This document shows positions 43,820 through 55,931 of a stretch of DNA of 64,000 nucleotides, one piece after another. Within the stretch, counting starts at the first letter, position 1; each line of letters begins with the position of its first letter. Source of the stretch: Acanthococcus lagerstroemiae (lineage: Eukaryota > Arthropoda > Insecta > Hemiptera > Eriococcidae); assembly GCA_031841125.1 (NCBI GenBank), contig CM063114.1, positions 35,857,574-35,921,573 on the forward strand, read 5' to 3'. A program made the translations under genes and the position numbers. The notes under the pieces are model-generated. The model did not search any database, had not been told where the DNA came from, and worked only from the letters and a program-made list of their open reading frames with translations.

Positions 43820-44290
43820 GGGATAATCTGAGGACAACGCATTTCAGAATTCTACGAAGTATAATGACAATAAGAAGTGAAGATAAAGTAAGGCTAGACA
43901 ATATCCGGAAAACAACTGGGTCAAGCCATGTCGGATGGAGGATTAAGAAAGCAAAAGCTTTGCGGGGTATATAGCGAGAGGCATGGATAAATGGGGGAAG
44001 TAGCTGAGGAATGGTCCCCGAGAGTGGAAAAGGAAAATGGGTAGACCAAGCACAACATGGAGGGATGAGTTGATCAGGGAATTCCGGATACTATGCGAGA
44101 GGGATGAGTTGATCAGGGAATTCCGGATACTATGCGAGAGGATTGGTTAGGATAGGGGATTGTGGAAGAAGACGATGGACGCCTACGCTCGCAAATGGGA
44201 ACATTCGACGGCAAGATGACCCCACACGATCGGGGTCAAAATGTCATGCGGATATAAGACTGTAAATAAAAAAGTAAATAAATGAATAAA
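43820..44290 (+). pseudogene. RTE-like LINE, 3' end
   Basis: C-terminal pieces read MTIRSEDKVRLDNIRKTTG, SHVGWRIKKAKALRGI, MGRPSTTWRDELIREFRIL and LWKKTMDAYARKWEHSTA. This is the usual GRP-x-W-x-D end of RTE/CR1-type ORF2. It ends in a TAAATAAATGAATAAATAAA-type tail (44264-44298). It may be the 3' end of the split LINE whose middle is missing, or a separate copy. An exact 39-bp tandem duplication lies inside at 44062-44139. Confidence 0.85.
44062..44139 (+). repeat. Exact 39-bp tandem duplication inside a LINE
   Basis: GGGATGAGTTGATCAGGG...GCGAGA occurs twice with no differences (44062-44100 and 44101-44139). Thirty-nine bases keep the frame and duplicate 13 residues (DELIREFRILCER). Being identical in an otherwise decayed element, it is probably recent. 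Confidence 0.95.
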
Positions 44291-44750
44291 TAAATAAAAA
44301 TTATAAACAGATAGACTGATGGAACTTCGGTAATGATGAAAGATAATTCTGACAACAACTGAAAAAAAAATTACTGCAATTGGATCAACAGGATGTTCAC
44401 AAAATCAATTTTGGCAAAAATTAGGTACAAAAATTTATGCAACCAGATGAACTTGAAAACCCTATATTTGAAGCCTGTATCATATTTATGACATTTATGA
44501 CCTTGAACTTCGCCCCTGGCACCACAATTCTCAACTTAAGAAGAAACGGGTATTAAAATTGAATGCGGGGTATTTACATACCCCATAATCTATATCCCGA
44601 TTGAATTTTTGTCTGCTTTAGCATGAAAGACTTCCTCCAAAATACTAACTATCCAAAACACTGAAACACAACACCTGATTTCTCATGTGAGGGTAAGGAG
44701 AAATGAAAAATTCCCTGGAAGGAAAGCTATAGAGGGAGGGAATTGAGTGG
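44291..44750. other. Gene-free stretch
   Basis: No recognised frames or element ends between the LINE tail and the dispersed repeat. Confidence 0.4.
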
Positions 44751-44751
44751 A

Positions 44752-45120
44752 TGTAAATTTTGAACTCCTATTCTCAAAATCCCATGAAATGAGAATATAA
44801 AGGTGAAAAACTGATTTTCTGAAGCTGCTCTAAAGGGCCATATTGTACTTGCGACGTTTCCGGGACAGGTAAGAAATAAATACCCAGAACCACTTTTATG
44901 GGGAATCTGGTGTACAACAATTTGGGTAAAAGATTTTCTTCAATATCGTGTAGTAGTCGAGATTTTTCAGGGGAAAAAATGTCGGGGGCGTTCGGAAATC
45001 CCTAAAAAACTATCAAAAGGTTGGGGAAGGAATATTTGTAGTTAGTTGGGACATCACAGTCAACAATTTTCAACAAGCTACCGCTTTTACTCCATTTTTC
45101 CTCTGACTTTCCTTATTTGA
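44752..45120. repeat. Dispersed repeat, copy 2 (partner at 13.7 kb)
   Basis: TGTAAATTTTGAACTCCTAT, CTCAAAATCCCATGAAATG and CTGATTTTCT match 13708-13780. TCCCTAAAAAACT matches 14025-14037. The CAACAATTTTCAACAAGCTA word at 45073 matches the one at 14463. Confidence 0.65.
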
Positions 45121-45129
45121 GATTATTTT

Positions 45130-46160
45130 ATCATCTAGAATCTCCATTAACCAATATGCTTCCCCCACATTGGAGATGAACAGGATAAGAAACATCCTCT
45201 CAAATACAACCTCACACGGGAAATGAGGAAATAACCTTCTTCCAAAATGATTAACGTTTATGTTGAGTCAATACAACTTCGCCTACAGTCATTAATTTTC
45301 GAAAAAATGTGAAAATTACTTTTAAAAGTGTCTCAATTATCCCCGAGCTCTCCTGAACTCAGCCATCGCCTGAATTATAAATGATAAAGCATTACGCGAT
45401 AATTGGTAGATAATTTTCCGGCGCGCAGCTGAAGGAAAATTTCAATCCGGAGTTTATTTTCTTTTTTTCGTTCTTTTTCATTTTACGTTGTTCCATTTTG
45501 AATGTATAAAATATTCAACTTATGGGATGTCATCTAGAGCTGAACAAGCGATTAATGGTTCGAGCTGGCGAATCGATACGCGGTTCACACCGAGTTACCG
45601 AACATAATTTATTAGGAAACGACGGCGACATAAACTGTATGAGAAAAAAGTCAAATCTCCTGCGTCCGTTTGGAGAGAGAGAGATAATGCCACTTTTTTC
45701 CCGTGAGATATGCACCGTATTTTGAGTAAGCCACTAATTCTAATATTCTTAACGGCGAGACGGGTTCTAGAGCGTTTTATAATTACAAAATTGATAAACA
45801 CAGACTGGCTGCTGATGTTTTTCAAACCGTCTCGGCTGTACCGGCTCATAAATTAACTTCAAATTCGAAGTTTCCGCCGCATACAATTTATTATTGGCCA
45901 AAAACTTTATATTTTGAAGTTGCACCGCAGCAGATTGTATCTTTTCGCCCACTTCCTTTTACAGTTTCATAATTAATTATATCGCAAAATTTCCCGGATC
46001 AGCGGTGACAACTGATGTCTGTGGTTGTTTATGGATCGTTGTTGAAATTTTAATCCAAATCAGACTAACGCATGATTCTATGTATTTGGTGTTGTTTATA
46101 GACAAGGTATTCCACGAATTACTTCCTCACTCATTCTTTGAATGGGCGGCGGAGGTACAG
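45130..46160. other. Gene-free stretch with a CpG-containing core
   Basis: From about 45400 to 45970 the DNA is richer in CpG than its flanks and has short open frames in both directions. None is recognisable. AATAATTATATCG and TAATTAATT words are present. Possibly conserved non-coding DNA. Confidence 0.3.
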
Positions 46161-46164
46161 CAAA

Positions 46165-48596
46165 GTGTCTACACAATTTGGGAAATCAAAATACTTGACT
46201 TTTATTTGACCTATGGATTTGACTTCAATAACTGGGAAAAGGCGCGCCTTATGCAGGAACATGCAAAGTACTAAATCACGTAACTCAAATTGCCATAATT
46301 ATAATATAACGTCATCATAATGTTTTTCACCTTACAAACATGAGAAGATGAAAAAAAATTTTCTACCTCTAGCTTTTTTATTTTTTGGTCTTTAGTCATT
46401 TGTATAATTCTCGGCAAAACGTTTGAAAAAATCATTAACAAAAGGCTAGTCTGGTATCTGCAATCTAAAAATAGACTTTCGACGTTACAGTACGGCTTTT
46501 ATAAAGCTCGGTCAACACTCATGGCTCTGGCTGATCTGCAGGCACAAATTTGTGATGCATTTTCAACCGGAAATCATCTAAAAGGCCTTCGGTAGAGTAT
46601 GGAGGTATCACATCTGTTCTCTGCTTCAAAAAGACGGCTTACGTGGACATCTTCCTCTAAACCTACAAAGCTTCCTGCATAACCGTTTCATTAGGGTACG
46701 GGTAGGAGGACATCTTTCCTGTCCCCGACTGCCCGTCAATGAAGGAGATCACTCTCCAGGTTCGTTTCCCTCTCATACAAATACTATTTGCCGATGACTT
46801 CAGCATTCACCTCGAATCCAAAAACTCACAACGTGGCCATAGACTACTTCAAGAAAACATAAAACTAATCGAAACATGGTCCTCTAGACACGGATTCCAT
46901 ATATCACCAAGCAAAACAGAATTTATGATATTCCAGCATTGAATAGACAATCTAACTTTCCCACCTCTTCTACTCAACTCACAATCGATTCCTCGCTCCA
47001 ATGCAGTCATATTTTTCGGCCTCCATCTTGACGCTCGCATCTCCTGGTTACCTCATATAAAACACATAAAAACCAAATGTATGCGCTCACTCAATTTTCT
47101 GAAGTGCCTCTCACATCCTTTCAAAGGATGTAGCAGAGGACTACTCATTTAGTTACACCAGACTCTGATCCGATCTTCATCGATTACGGATCACTCATTT
47201 ACGGACTTGCCCCTCCCCCATACTCAAAGCTTCTTGACGCTGTTCAAAATGCGGGTTCACGTATCGCCATTGGCGCCTTTCGCACTAGTCCAGCTTTGAG
47301 TATGTGCTCCGACGCTGGAATTCCTCCTCTCTCCAAACTTCTCGTTACGATAGCACACAACCCTAATCTTCCTGCCTATGAGTATCTCTTTAACCCTTCA
47401 AACTACACCCCTGTTCCTGAATCCTCACTGTACTTACGTTCACACTTTGACGGGACACAGTCCCGTACCTTTTCCTACAATTCACTACAAACAATCAATA
47501 CATCACCACTACCCTGATTGTTGACCTTCTCCCATGCAATTTTGAACTTACAGAATTTCCTAAAAAGTCTACACCCTCCAAGTTTATCGGACACATTCGC
47601 AAGAAATTCTGGACTGCTTTTCTGACGGTACCTATGCTTCACTGATGGTTCAAAGTACAACCGGCGCACCGCTTACGCCTACTCCATAGATAGTCTACTA
47701 CAGTCCTTCCGAAAAAACAGCTTCCGTCTACACAGCCGAACTCCATGCTATCCTACAGTGTCTAGTCACGATCTCCTCGCTCGAAGACCCACCCACCCCC
47801 ACCCACTATGTGGTCTTCTCAGATTCACTTTCCTCCTGAAGGTCTATTTCTGATCGCCTTTCAACGCACGCTCTCGTCCAGTTCCTTCACCACTAAGAGC
47901 ACTTCACTCATCTGGATCCCAAGCCATATTGGTATCCCAGAAAATGAGGCAGCCGATTCAGCAGCACAGCAAGCTACACAGTTCCTATATATCACTCGTC
48001 ACCTCCTTGTCTCAACAAATCTCACTTCCACTATTCGCCAGACCATTTTGTGTAAGTGGTTCAAAGAGTGGCGGCAACAAGCTTCTCGGCACAACAAGCT
48101 CGCACAAATCAAGCATACACCTGTCTCTTGGTCAACATTCCAACTTTCCTTCCACCACGAGGAAGTTATCATCACCCGCCTAAGGATTGGACATATACGC
48201 CTCACACATACACATTTTCTCACTAACCTTTATCCTCTCAACTACCCACACTGCGAAGATGAAAACCCTCTCACCGAGGACCACCTCTTCTCATGCCCCT
48301 CCCCCACCTGCCTTCGTAACTCACCGCGTCCCCCATAGTGAATTTTAGCCCTCTCCAACTCCCACAAGCATATAAACAACACCCTCGCCTACCTTTCCGC
48401 TGCTGGATACCTCTGCGACTTATAGACAACAACCTTTTCCGAGCCCATAGCCCGAGAGTGTAGCTCAGTGACTCGATAATATAATAAAATTAAAATAATT
48501 TAAAAAAAAAAACGAAAAAAAACACATTACTTGACCTATGAAAAAATGTTGAGAAAATACTTGACTTTTACTTGACTTACTTGACCCTGTAGACAC
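46165..48596. mobile_element. GTGTCTAC-type element split by a LINE
   Basis: Left end GTGTCTAC (46165) and right end GTAGACAC (48589-48596). Inside the left end is AAAATACTTGACTTTTATTT, and inside the right end AAAATACTTGACTTTTACTT. Without the LINE, the original element would be only about 120 bp. It is related to 701-1067 by both the end motif and the TTGACTTT words. Confidence 0.72.
46216..48530 (+). pseudogene. I/R1-like LINE with RNase H, bounded by a 10-bp target duplication
   Basis: TTGACCTATG lies immediately on both sides (46206-46215 and 48531-48540), right after the A-rich tail (48501-48528). The reverse transcriptase pieces are GKTFEKIINKRLVWYL (46410-46455), a STLQYGFYKARSTLMALADL block and ILFADDFSIHLES (46780-46820, FADD). 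RNase H is partly present: CFTDGxx in a shifted frame near 47640, VYTAELHAILQCL (47725-47770), VFSDSLSSL (47815-47840) and SLIWIPSHIGIPENEAADSA (47905-47965). A C-terminal RLRIGHIRLTHTH and a Cys/His knuckle with LTEDHLFSCPSP follow. There are many frameshifts. RNase H favours the I, R1 or LOA groups over typical Jockey. Confidence 0.85.
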
Positions 48597-48599
48597 CCC

Positions 48600-49445
48600 G
48601 TAACAGTGACTGTTAAAGGAGAATGCTAAAGGGAGCTTTGGGAATAAGATTAGCTAGGGTAATCAAAATTTCTCTCTCCTACCCCTTCCAGAAAGGCCTA
48701 AAGATGAATCGGCAAAGTTACTTGCACACGGGGTGATATTGCCGGTACATAAGAAATGCATAGAAAATTAGTGAAAATGTTCAAAATTTATTACGAAAGG
48801 CCATAAAAATGAAAGAAAAATTTTTATATTTTAGATCTTAATCTAAGAAGAAAAAAAAAGAAAGGCCATTTTTTTGAACAGTACTTTGGTATAATTAATG
48901 AATGTGAACGTCGATTCACAAGGTATACTTGAAAAGTGCATTATGAGAAAAGCCCAGGAAGATTGGACAGGGAGCATTTACATTGCAAATTGCAATTTCA
49001 GTTAAATTATGTCTTCGGGGAGGATAAATATTCCTCGGGATTCAATGGGCTTGGGTAAAACTCTTGATGGCAACAAATTTCACGTAATCAAAATCATGCT
49101 TCAGAAAATAGTGAAATTCGTTTTTTCTATTTTGAAATTCCTCATCCTCCCAGATTCTGACGGATATCATTATCTGTTTTGTGAAGATAATTATAAATTG
49201 TTTTAACTGGTATCTTGTATGAGGCTGAAGCTTCGGCTCTGGTCATATCATCATTTCGAATTTTCTATTAGACACACTTCAAGTGTTTCTCGGGTATAAT
49301 CAGAATAGGTGCGACACCCTACTAGTATTTTATTTATGTTCTTGGTATCTCAAAACAACATCGAATGACATCTAGGTAAATTCAAAACTCAAAACAACTT
49401 CGCGAATGTAGCGAAAGCTCGCGAATTCGTCGCGAATTGCAACTT
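48600..49445. other. Gene-free stretch
   Basis: No recognised coding or element ends. The open frame at 49009-49206 has no motif. Confidence 0.4.
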
Positions 49446-49449
49446 TTCA

Positions 49450-51045
49450 AACTGATAACAACAGAAATTGGCATGCGGCAAAGTTACCCCAAGGCAGTTT
49501 TTCGCTTATACCTTGTGATCGCAGACTGGAAAATGTTGTCACGCTAGAGGAACTCAGCTCTGATTACCTTGTCCTTACGACTCAGTGACGAGCAAGACAA
49601 AGAGACCAGTCTGACCTCGCCCATAACGGACTGGGCAAAATACCGTTATCTCATTAGTCAAGCGATAAACCTTCGTGTTCGGTTAAAATCCACTGCAGAT
49701 CTTGAAAATGATATTAACAAATTCACGTCGCTACTGCAATCTGCTGCCTCGGAGTCAACGCCTACCAACAAGAAATCGGGTGTTCTCCGTTCTTTTCCAA
49801 TGAAAATATGCGACTTAATCAAGGAAAAAGGAAAGTAAGGCACCGCTGGCTTCGGACGCGCTTCCCTGCTGACAAATCCAGATTCAACTCGTTGGCTACC
49901 CAATTAAAGAAGAAACTTGTAAACCACAGATTCGAGTCTTTTAAGGCATTTGCCTCGGAACTTTCACCAACTACGTCATGCGAAAAATCACTGTGGCGCG
50001 CACTAAAACTTGTCAACCATCCCAAGCAGCACGATGCCCCGGTAAAAAAATCATTTCGGGCAGTGGACCACAAATGCTGCGGAAAAAGCGAACATATTAG
50101 CTCATCACCTGGCTACTGTTTTCTAGACAAATCCTCTTATTAGTGAACCATTCTCTCCTCCTCTCAAATCTCGCCACGATGAAATTAACCTGATGGTTTT
50201 TCCCGTACTTGTACTCGTAGCCAAGGAAATTGGCAAACTCGAAATTCGCAAGGCGCCAGGTTTGGCAACATTACTTCAATTAAGTATGTTAAAACAGCTT
50301 CGGAAGAAAGGCATCGTCATGTTGTGCTATCTTTTCAACGCAGCCCTCTACGCCTCCGTCACTTCCCAACTCAGTGGAAGAAAGCTCAAGTCATCGTTCT
50401 ACCCAAGCCTGGGAAGCCGATTCACGATACAGCCTCCTATCGGCCGATTTCATTACTGCCAACCATTGGGAAAATCTTCGAGAAACTATTCCAAGCCAAA
50501 ACTGACTCCGCTCATCCCTCAAAATGGAGTAATTCTGGACTATCAATTCGACTTCCGAAGGAAACATTCCACAGTTTAACAAGTCCACCATGTTGCCGTG
50601 AAAATTTGGAACTCGCTTGAGCAGAGAAAATTCTGCTCTACCGCTTTCCTGGACATCACAAATGCTTTCGACAAGGTCTGGCACCATGGTCTCATCAGCA
50701 AGCTCCGGGACACTCTTCCACCCAACCTCGCAACTATTTTGGAATCCTCCCTCAACAACCGGTTCTTCCGGGTAGTCCACGACAGTGAAGTCTCTTCCTG
50801 GCTCCCTGTCTAAGCAGGGGTTCCACAAGGAAGTGTTCTGTCACCACTTCTGTACCTACTACGTGTATATGCTGCGGATGCTCCAAACCTAAAAGGTGCT
50901 ACCATGGCTATGTTTGTCGACGACACCACTATTTTCTCAACAGTGACCACGTTCGCTGAAGCAAACAATAAATTACAACCATGTAACACCAAAGATTGGT
51001 ATTCGATGTATATGTTTTCACTCAACACGAAGGTTCGATGTTTTG
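49450..51045 (+). pseudogene. Jockey-like LINE, endonuclease end to reverse transcriptase
   Basis: NVVTLEELSSDYLVLTTQ (about 49530-49590) matches the endonuclease end (family form SSDHxPV). The linker reads VTDWAKYRYLISQAINLR-like and KKKLVNHRFESFKAFASELS (49900-49975). The reverse transcriptase has LRHFPTQWKKAQVIVLPKPG and YRPISLLPTIGKIFEKLF (50435-50490), LDYQFDFRRKHSTV and FLDITNAFDKVWHHGLISKL (50645-50705). After a stop at 50812 come AGVPQGSVLSPLLY and MAMFVDDTTIFS (50900-50940), where the usual FADD is FVDD. It breaks off near LNTKVRCF at 51045. Confidence 0.9.
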
Positions 51046-51745
51046 ATTAAATGAAAGTAGAAATCAGGTAGAACGATCTACGTTTTTACACGTATCATAA
51101 CATCACCACGTCCGTAGATAATATGTTTATGATAAAGTCAATCCCGAACGCTTTCTGAAATGTAAATAAGTTGATGATACCTGATGAGGGTCAAACAAAG
51201 ATGAGCTAGAATTCGAATATAAACTCTGGTTCTTGGCTAGTGAGAGAGATTCGTGAAGATTCAAGCCGAGTTGAGCAGATAAGCTCACGGTAGCTCGCCA
51301 GATTAGCTTACGTTATCGTAAGACCGCTAGTGGTGCTGTGTGTACCCTGTCGGGATCCTGCTAAAATCAATTTTTCTCGTAATCGACGTCTACTGTAAGT
51401 CCGGTATCGACAATGTTGAATCACGTTGCTGTGTACTCAATGTAACGGAGGTGGGCCGGCCCCCCGTTCAAGAATCGTCGACCCCAACTGGCATAAAGGA
51501 ATGAAACACAGTGCTCCTCCTAACTCTTGTTATCAGTCTCTTACGGAACCCACAATCGGAAATACCTCTAGGTCGAAACTTTGAAGTGCTCTACCCGAGA
51601 AAAAATGAACAAAAATTTAATCAACTCGACAGGTCTATGATCTGGAGTGCCGAGTCTAACTGCCGACATCATACAATGAAACAAGCTGTCGTACTATGTG
51701 AAGCTTCGACCATGGTATTGTACCATGTCGAGTGAGCTTACTGAT
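51046..51745. other. Foreign segment inside the Jockey-like LINE
   Basis: About 700 bp with no LINE homology in any frame separate the reverse transcriptase from the C-terminal piece. It includes a GC-rich hairpin-like GGTGGGCCGGCCCCCC (51450-51466). I found no clear inverted ends or target duplication, so I cannot tell insertion from replacement. Confidence 0.5.
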
Positions 51746-51935
51746 TCGAACGTAATCATGACATCAGGAAGGATTTGGAGATCCCCTGTCTCGTCGACCT
51801 AATTTCAACTCTCACCGCTCGACACAAAAAACAAATCGACACTCACAGAAACCCGATCGTCGCAAAACACTACTCCACCAATCACGAAACCAGAAGGCTC
51901 CAAAGGAAATGGTTCAGTCAACTTGTTCTTAGCTA
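51746..51935 (+). pseudogene. Jockey-like LINE, C-terminal end
   Basis: RNHDIRKDLEIPCLVDLI followed by KKQIDTHRNPIVAKHYS and a RRLQRKW end is the standard Jockey C-terminus (IxxDLxIPxxxDxI... HxNPL). The stop is at about 51933. It presumably belongs with 49450-51045. Confidence 0.8.
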
Positions 51936-51939
51936 ATTG

Positions 51940-53920
51940 TTAATCTCTAAACGTAACATTGCGGCCGACTCGCAGGAGGGAGCTGTTTGCGTGTTTTCAA
52001 CTTTCTGAACCAAACAGTCCATTAATAAACTTTAGGGGGAAAAAAACTGGAAAATACCTAGACCTATACATCCTTGGAAGGCTGAGAGTTCAGGCTTTAA
52101 AATGACACCACAATAATTTTTCTGTGAGTGTCTGGTTGGATTCCACAGACCTTATTTATCAAGTTACTATTTCGGAACTTTTTCTGTGCTTGAAAAACAG
52201 CCTACCTTTGCTACTATTTTGGCCTGTGATACGTCTCACTGGTTTTTGAAGTGTTGTATCTATGTCCCTTCATCGATATGTGCTCCTATAAGTGTTAGGA
52301 ATACATGTATTCGTCACAGAGTCAGTAATATGGTAAAAAAAATGAAAATCGTCAAAGTCAACTTTCATCGGCAAAGTCCCCCCGATTTAGGGTAGCTTAA
52401 GCTGAAAAGCTCACCTCGTACATGCTTTGCCCGCTACTCTCAGAGGAAAACGTTATGCGAGCGTGAAGGTACTCAATCAATTGAAATACCTATGTTTTGA
52501 ATCAGATGTGATGGCGGCACCAACCCTTTTGACTTATTTAAAAGAACGTGAAATCAAAGCTGCATGAATTAACTCGACAAGAACACACCACGCTGCTGTA
52601 CTTAACAAAGTATAACTAAGCCTGTGTGCGAGACTTCATTTACGAAAAGTGTCGCATGACGAATTTGTGAACAGCGTGACTCTGATATTCAAAATGAAAA
52701 CCCACCAGTGATGGGCAACAATTCGGGAGAAGAAAACAGGCTCAGTACAATCAAAAATGGGATCTAGAGCAAAATCGCACACGGCAAAACAATTAATACA
52801 TCATCATGATAAGGACTTCATTTGTGATTCGAAACGTGAAAAGGTGGCAAGGGCGGACTGAAACGAAATGGTTGCTGGCAGTGCTCGACATTATGAATTT
52901 CATCGTACAATGTTTTCAGCAAAACGTTCAACTATGAGGATAGAAATTCCAGAAGGTGAGAACTCAAAAAAAAAATCACTTTTCGAGAAAAAAGCATTTC
53001 CAATTTGTAGGGTAATGACAAGCCGACGTGTTAATAACTCCATGGGAAAACTCGTTTATACGAAAGGAAACGTAATTTCTGTCGAATGACTGTTTCCAAC
53101 GTTAGATAAAAGTTCACAGAATATGAAAAAAACCCTCAATTTTCCAGTATTTCTGCAATTTTTACGTCACTGATAAATTTTCATTTTCGTTAGTTATAAT
53201 CATCTTTTGCACCATTCTGTAACTTTTGTCGGATTTATGTTTACAGTTTAAAAATAACAATGATTACTAACTCCTAGAAATACAAAAAGTACTTATTTAT
53301 CTACTTGAGTTTCGGTCACTAATAATGATTGAGTTTCGGTTGTTAATAATGTTGGCAGAACATTTAATGACTTCGTGAGTTTACGAAGAGTATCGAAAAG
53401 AGTAATTCTTCCGTAAATACAGACTTTTAGTCCAACTTATAGTTTTTTCCAGAAATTTCCGAAACTGAAATCGGTATCAGCGAATCCAAACTCAAACAAG
53501 AAGCACGGGAATATTAATCAAAGTACCAATTTTCTGCTTACGCTTAATAGTTTTATTTGAATGGGAAAAAAGTTTCCTCTTTTAATGACCCTGCTGAAAT
53601 TATCATGCAGAAAAAGTTGTTCTCAGGATTTTGCACGATAATTATGAGAAAAGCGAAAGGAAAAAAACCATGATGTTCCAATGTGTTTTTTTTTTGTTGT
53701 TTTTTTTTACTGACTTGATTTTGCAAAAGGGGCATAAACACCTCAAAAAGTCTTAAATTTTTCGAATGGTGGCCACTGATTTTTTAACCGAAGCCAACTG
53801 TTAATCCTTTGAAGGGAGGCTCCCCCCATGAGGCTTTTTCCATCCCCCTCAGTACGCACCCACAGGTTAACCAAATATACAAATTTCAGTAGTACTGTGA
53901 ATTGATAGAAAAGGAAGTAA
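51940..53920. other. Gene-free stretch
   Basis: Short open frames at 52186-52395 and 52868-53089 have no motif. T-runs lie at 53687-53709. A short TTGAGTTTCGGTxxxTAATAATG duplication is visible at 53305-53350. No element ends were found before the TA-flanked element at 53925. Confidence 0.35.
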
Positions 53921-53924
53921 AGTA

Positions 53925-54895
53925 CTGACGGGTAATATGGGCCATGTTTTAATATGAGCCCCCACTCATATCGAGAACTATGAAATATTTGAAGCATATG
54001 GCTGCACTGATTGATGTTGGTCATCATATCATAATACCGTACATCATTGCGGAAATGATCTATCCACATTAACTGCATCAGTGGGAGTTTGTCTGAAAAA
54101 CGTGATAAGCAAAATCGTCGAAATTGATGAGAAATCGCCGGTTTTCAAAATGCGCCAAATCTACTTTGAGTAAACCTAAGTACGAACTTTTTTAATGATG
54201 ATTAGGGAAATTTAGGAGCTTTTCGAATATATAAATAATTAAGAATCATCGAGCTCGTTTTCTTCAGGAAAAGTAATTTTTATGAAAAAAGTCGTAAATA
54301 TGAATAAATGGGTAATCTATCTGAATGTATTTATTTATTCACAAATGAGCCAAGAAACATAGTTTATTATTTTCATGTATTATCACCTTCAATTATTATA
54401 GAAATGCATCACGGGCGACATGATAAGAAATTATGAGTTTAAAAAATTGTCGTTCATTGAAGCTTGTTTACTTTTTCTTTTGTTTTCAGTAACTTCAAGT
54501 TTCGAGATAAAAAGGTTTATTATCAGTTGTACGCTGAATCAGTTATATTGCTACAATACAGCCCCCTTCCCTCTACGAGATAATACCGTAGAAAAAAATC
54601 AATCACAAAAAAAAAGATTTATCTCCTTATTCACCCCCCCCCCACCTGTTTTCAGCATTACAGAAAAAACTAAGCACCCATGCCCATATTACGTGCTTTT
54701 TGAGTTTAATATGGGCCACCGAAGCCTTTTTTCATTCGGCTCTGGGCGGCTGTAAATTGACTTTCTGAAGTGTTTGTGCACATATTCTGATATTATATTG
54801 ACCCCATTACACTTTCCACTTCGTACATTGTCAAAAGAACAAAAACTCAGCTCACCAGAACGATTTCCGTTTAGGGGGCCCATATTACCCGTCGG
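53925..54895. mobile_element. TA-flanked inverted-repeat element (971 bp), non-autonomous
   Basis: Left end CTGACGGGTAATATGGGCC (53925) and right end GGCCCATATTACCCGTCGG (54895) are inverted repeats with one mismatch over 19 bp. Both are directly flanked by TA (53923-53924, 54896-54897), the Tc1/mariner/pogo target duplication. The end word recurs inside in part: AATATGAGCCC at 53951 and AATATGGGCC at 54708. No transposase was recognised inside. Open frames at 53743-54078 and 54420-54755 are not recognisable. Confidence 0.87.
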
Positions 54896-54939
54896 TACCT
54901 TATTTAAAAACCCGAATTTTGAAGAAAAAAATGTGAATT

Positions 54940-55440
54940 TCCATCAGAGATTCTACAGAAATCAGACTTTCTACCATTCTATCAAATATCACACGTAAAT
55001 TCATACATCAAAGATGTGATTAAAAATTTGAATTTTTTCAGGAACTTGATAAAAATTGGAATTTTTATCGGTGACTTGACAGAAACATGTATGTTTTCAA
55101 GGATTCGATTACTAGACACATGGGAATCATACCGGCTCTGAAACTTGATAGAAATCAGTATTTCTATTGGTTACTTGACAGAAGCCTGAATTCATTTTAG
55201 AGACTAGATAGAAACACCAGTTTATTCTGAGGATTTGATTTAAACTAGACTCAAGCAGATTATGAGCACTCTGAAACTTTGCAGAGATCAGAATTAATTC
55301 CTATCAAAGGCTAAATCCTGAGCATAAATTGCTTCAGTAGACATGATAGAAAGACAGAAACGCAAATTTCATTCAAGGACTCGTTTTACACCTTACGCAA
55401 AGAGAATTTGAGGCCTTTAAAACTTCAAACAATCAGAATT
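54940..55440. repeat. Degenerate tandem repeat, about 30-bp unit
   Basis: A loosely kept ACTTGAxAGAAATCAGxATTT(C/T)TAT word recurs many times (54950, 55040, 55070, 55145, 55175, 55203, 55270, 55420), each time followed by a 10-15 bp spacer. Divergence is high. Confidence 0.65.
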
Positions 55441-55931
55441 TCTATACATGAATCGATATATATCGTTTGCAGGTGACATTGCAATAATGGAAAAAAGTAA
55501 AGAAAAACGAAAGAAAACACTGAAAAATTTGGTGAAAAATTAATAATTAAAATACAAAATGAAGATGAATAAAAGTAAAACCAAAGTGATGGTAGTCAGT
55601 AGGTGGAAACAAACTCCAATAAATATGGAAATAAGAGGAGGAAAAATAAGTGGGTAAAGAAATCTAAATATTCAGATAGTCTGATAACATAAGATGGAAG
55701 AAGTAAAACAAAAATAAAGAGTATAGAATAAAACAAGCTAAGAGAGCTGTTTCTTCAAAAAGGGAGAGATATTTAGGGCAAATATAGATTTGGAAGTAAA
55801 GCTGAGATTTCTTTGAATGTACTCTATATATTTGGAGTACAACACTGTATAGATGTGAGACTAGGACAATATGAACAAAAGAAAGAAAAAGGATAGAAGA
55901 AGCGTTCGAAGAATGGTGTTGAAAATCGAAG

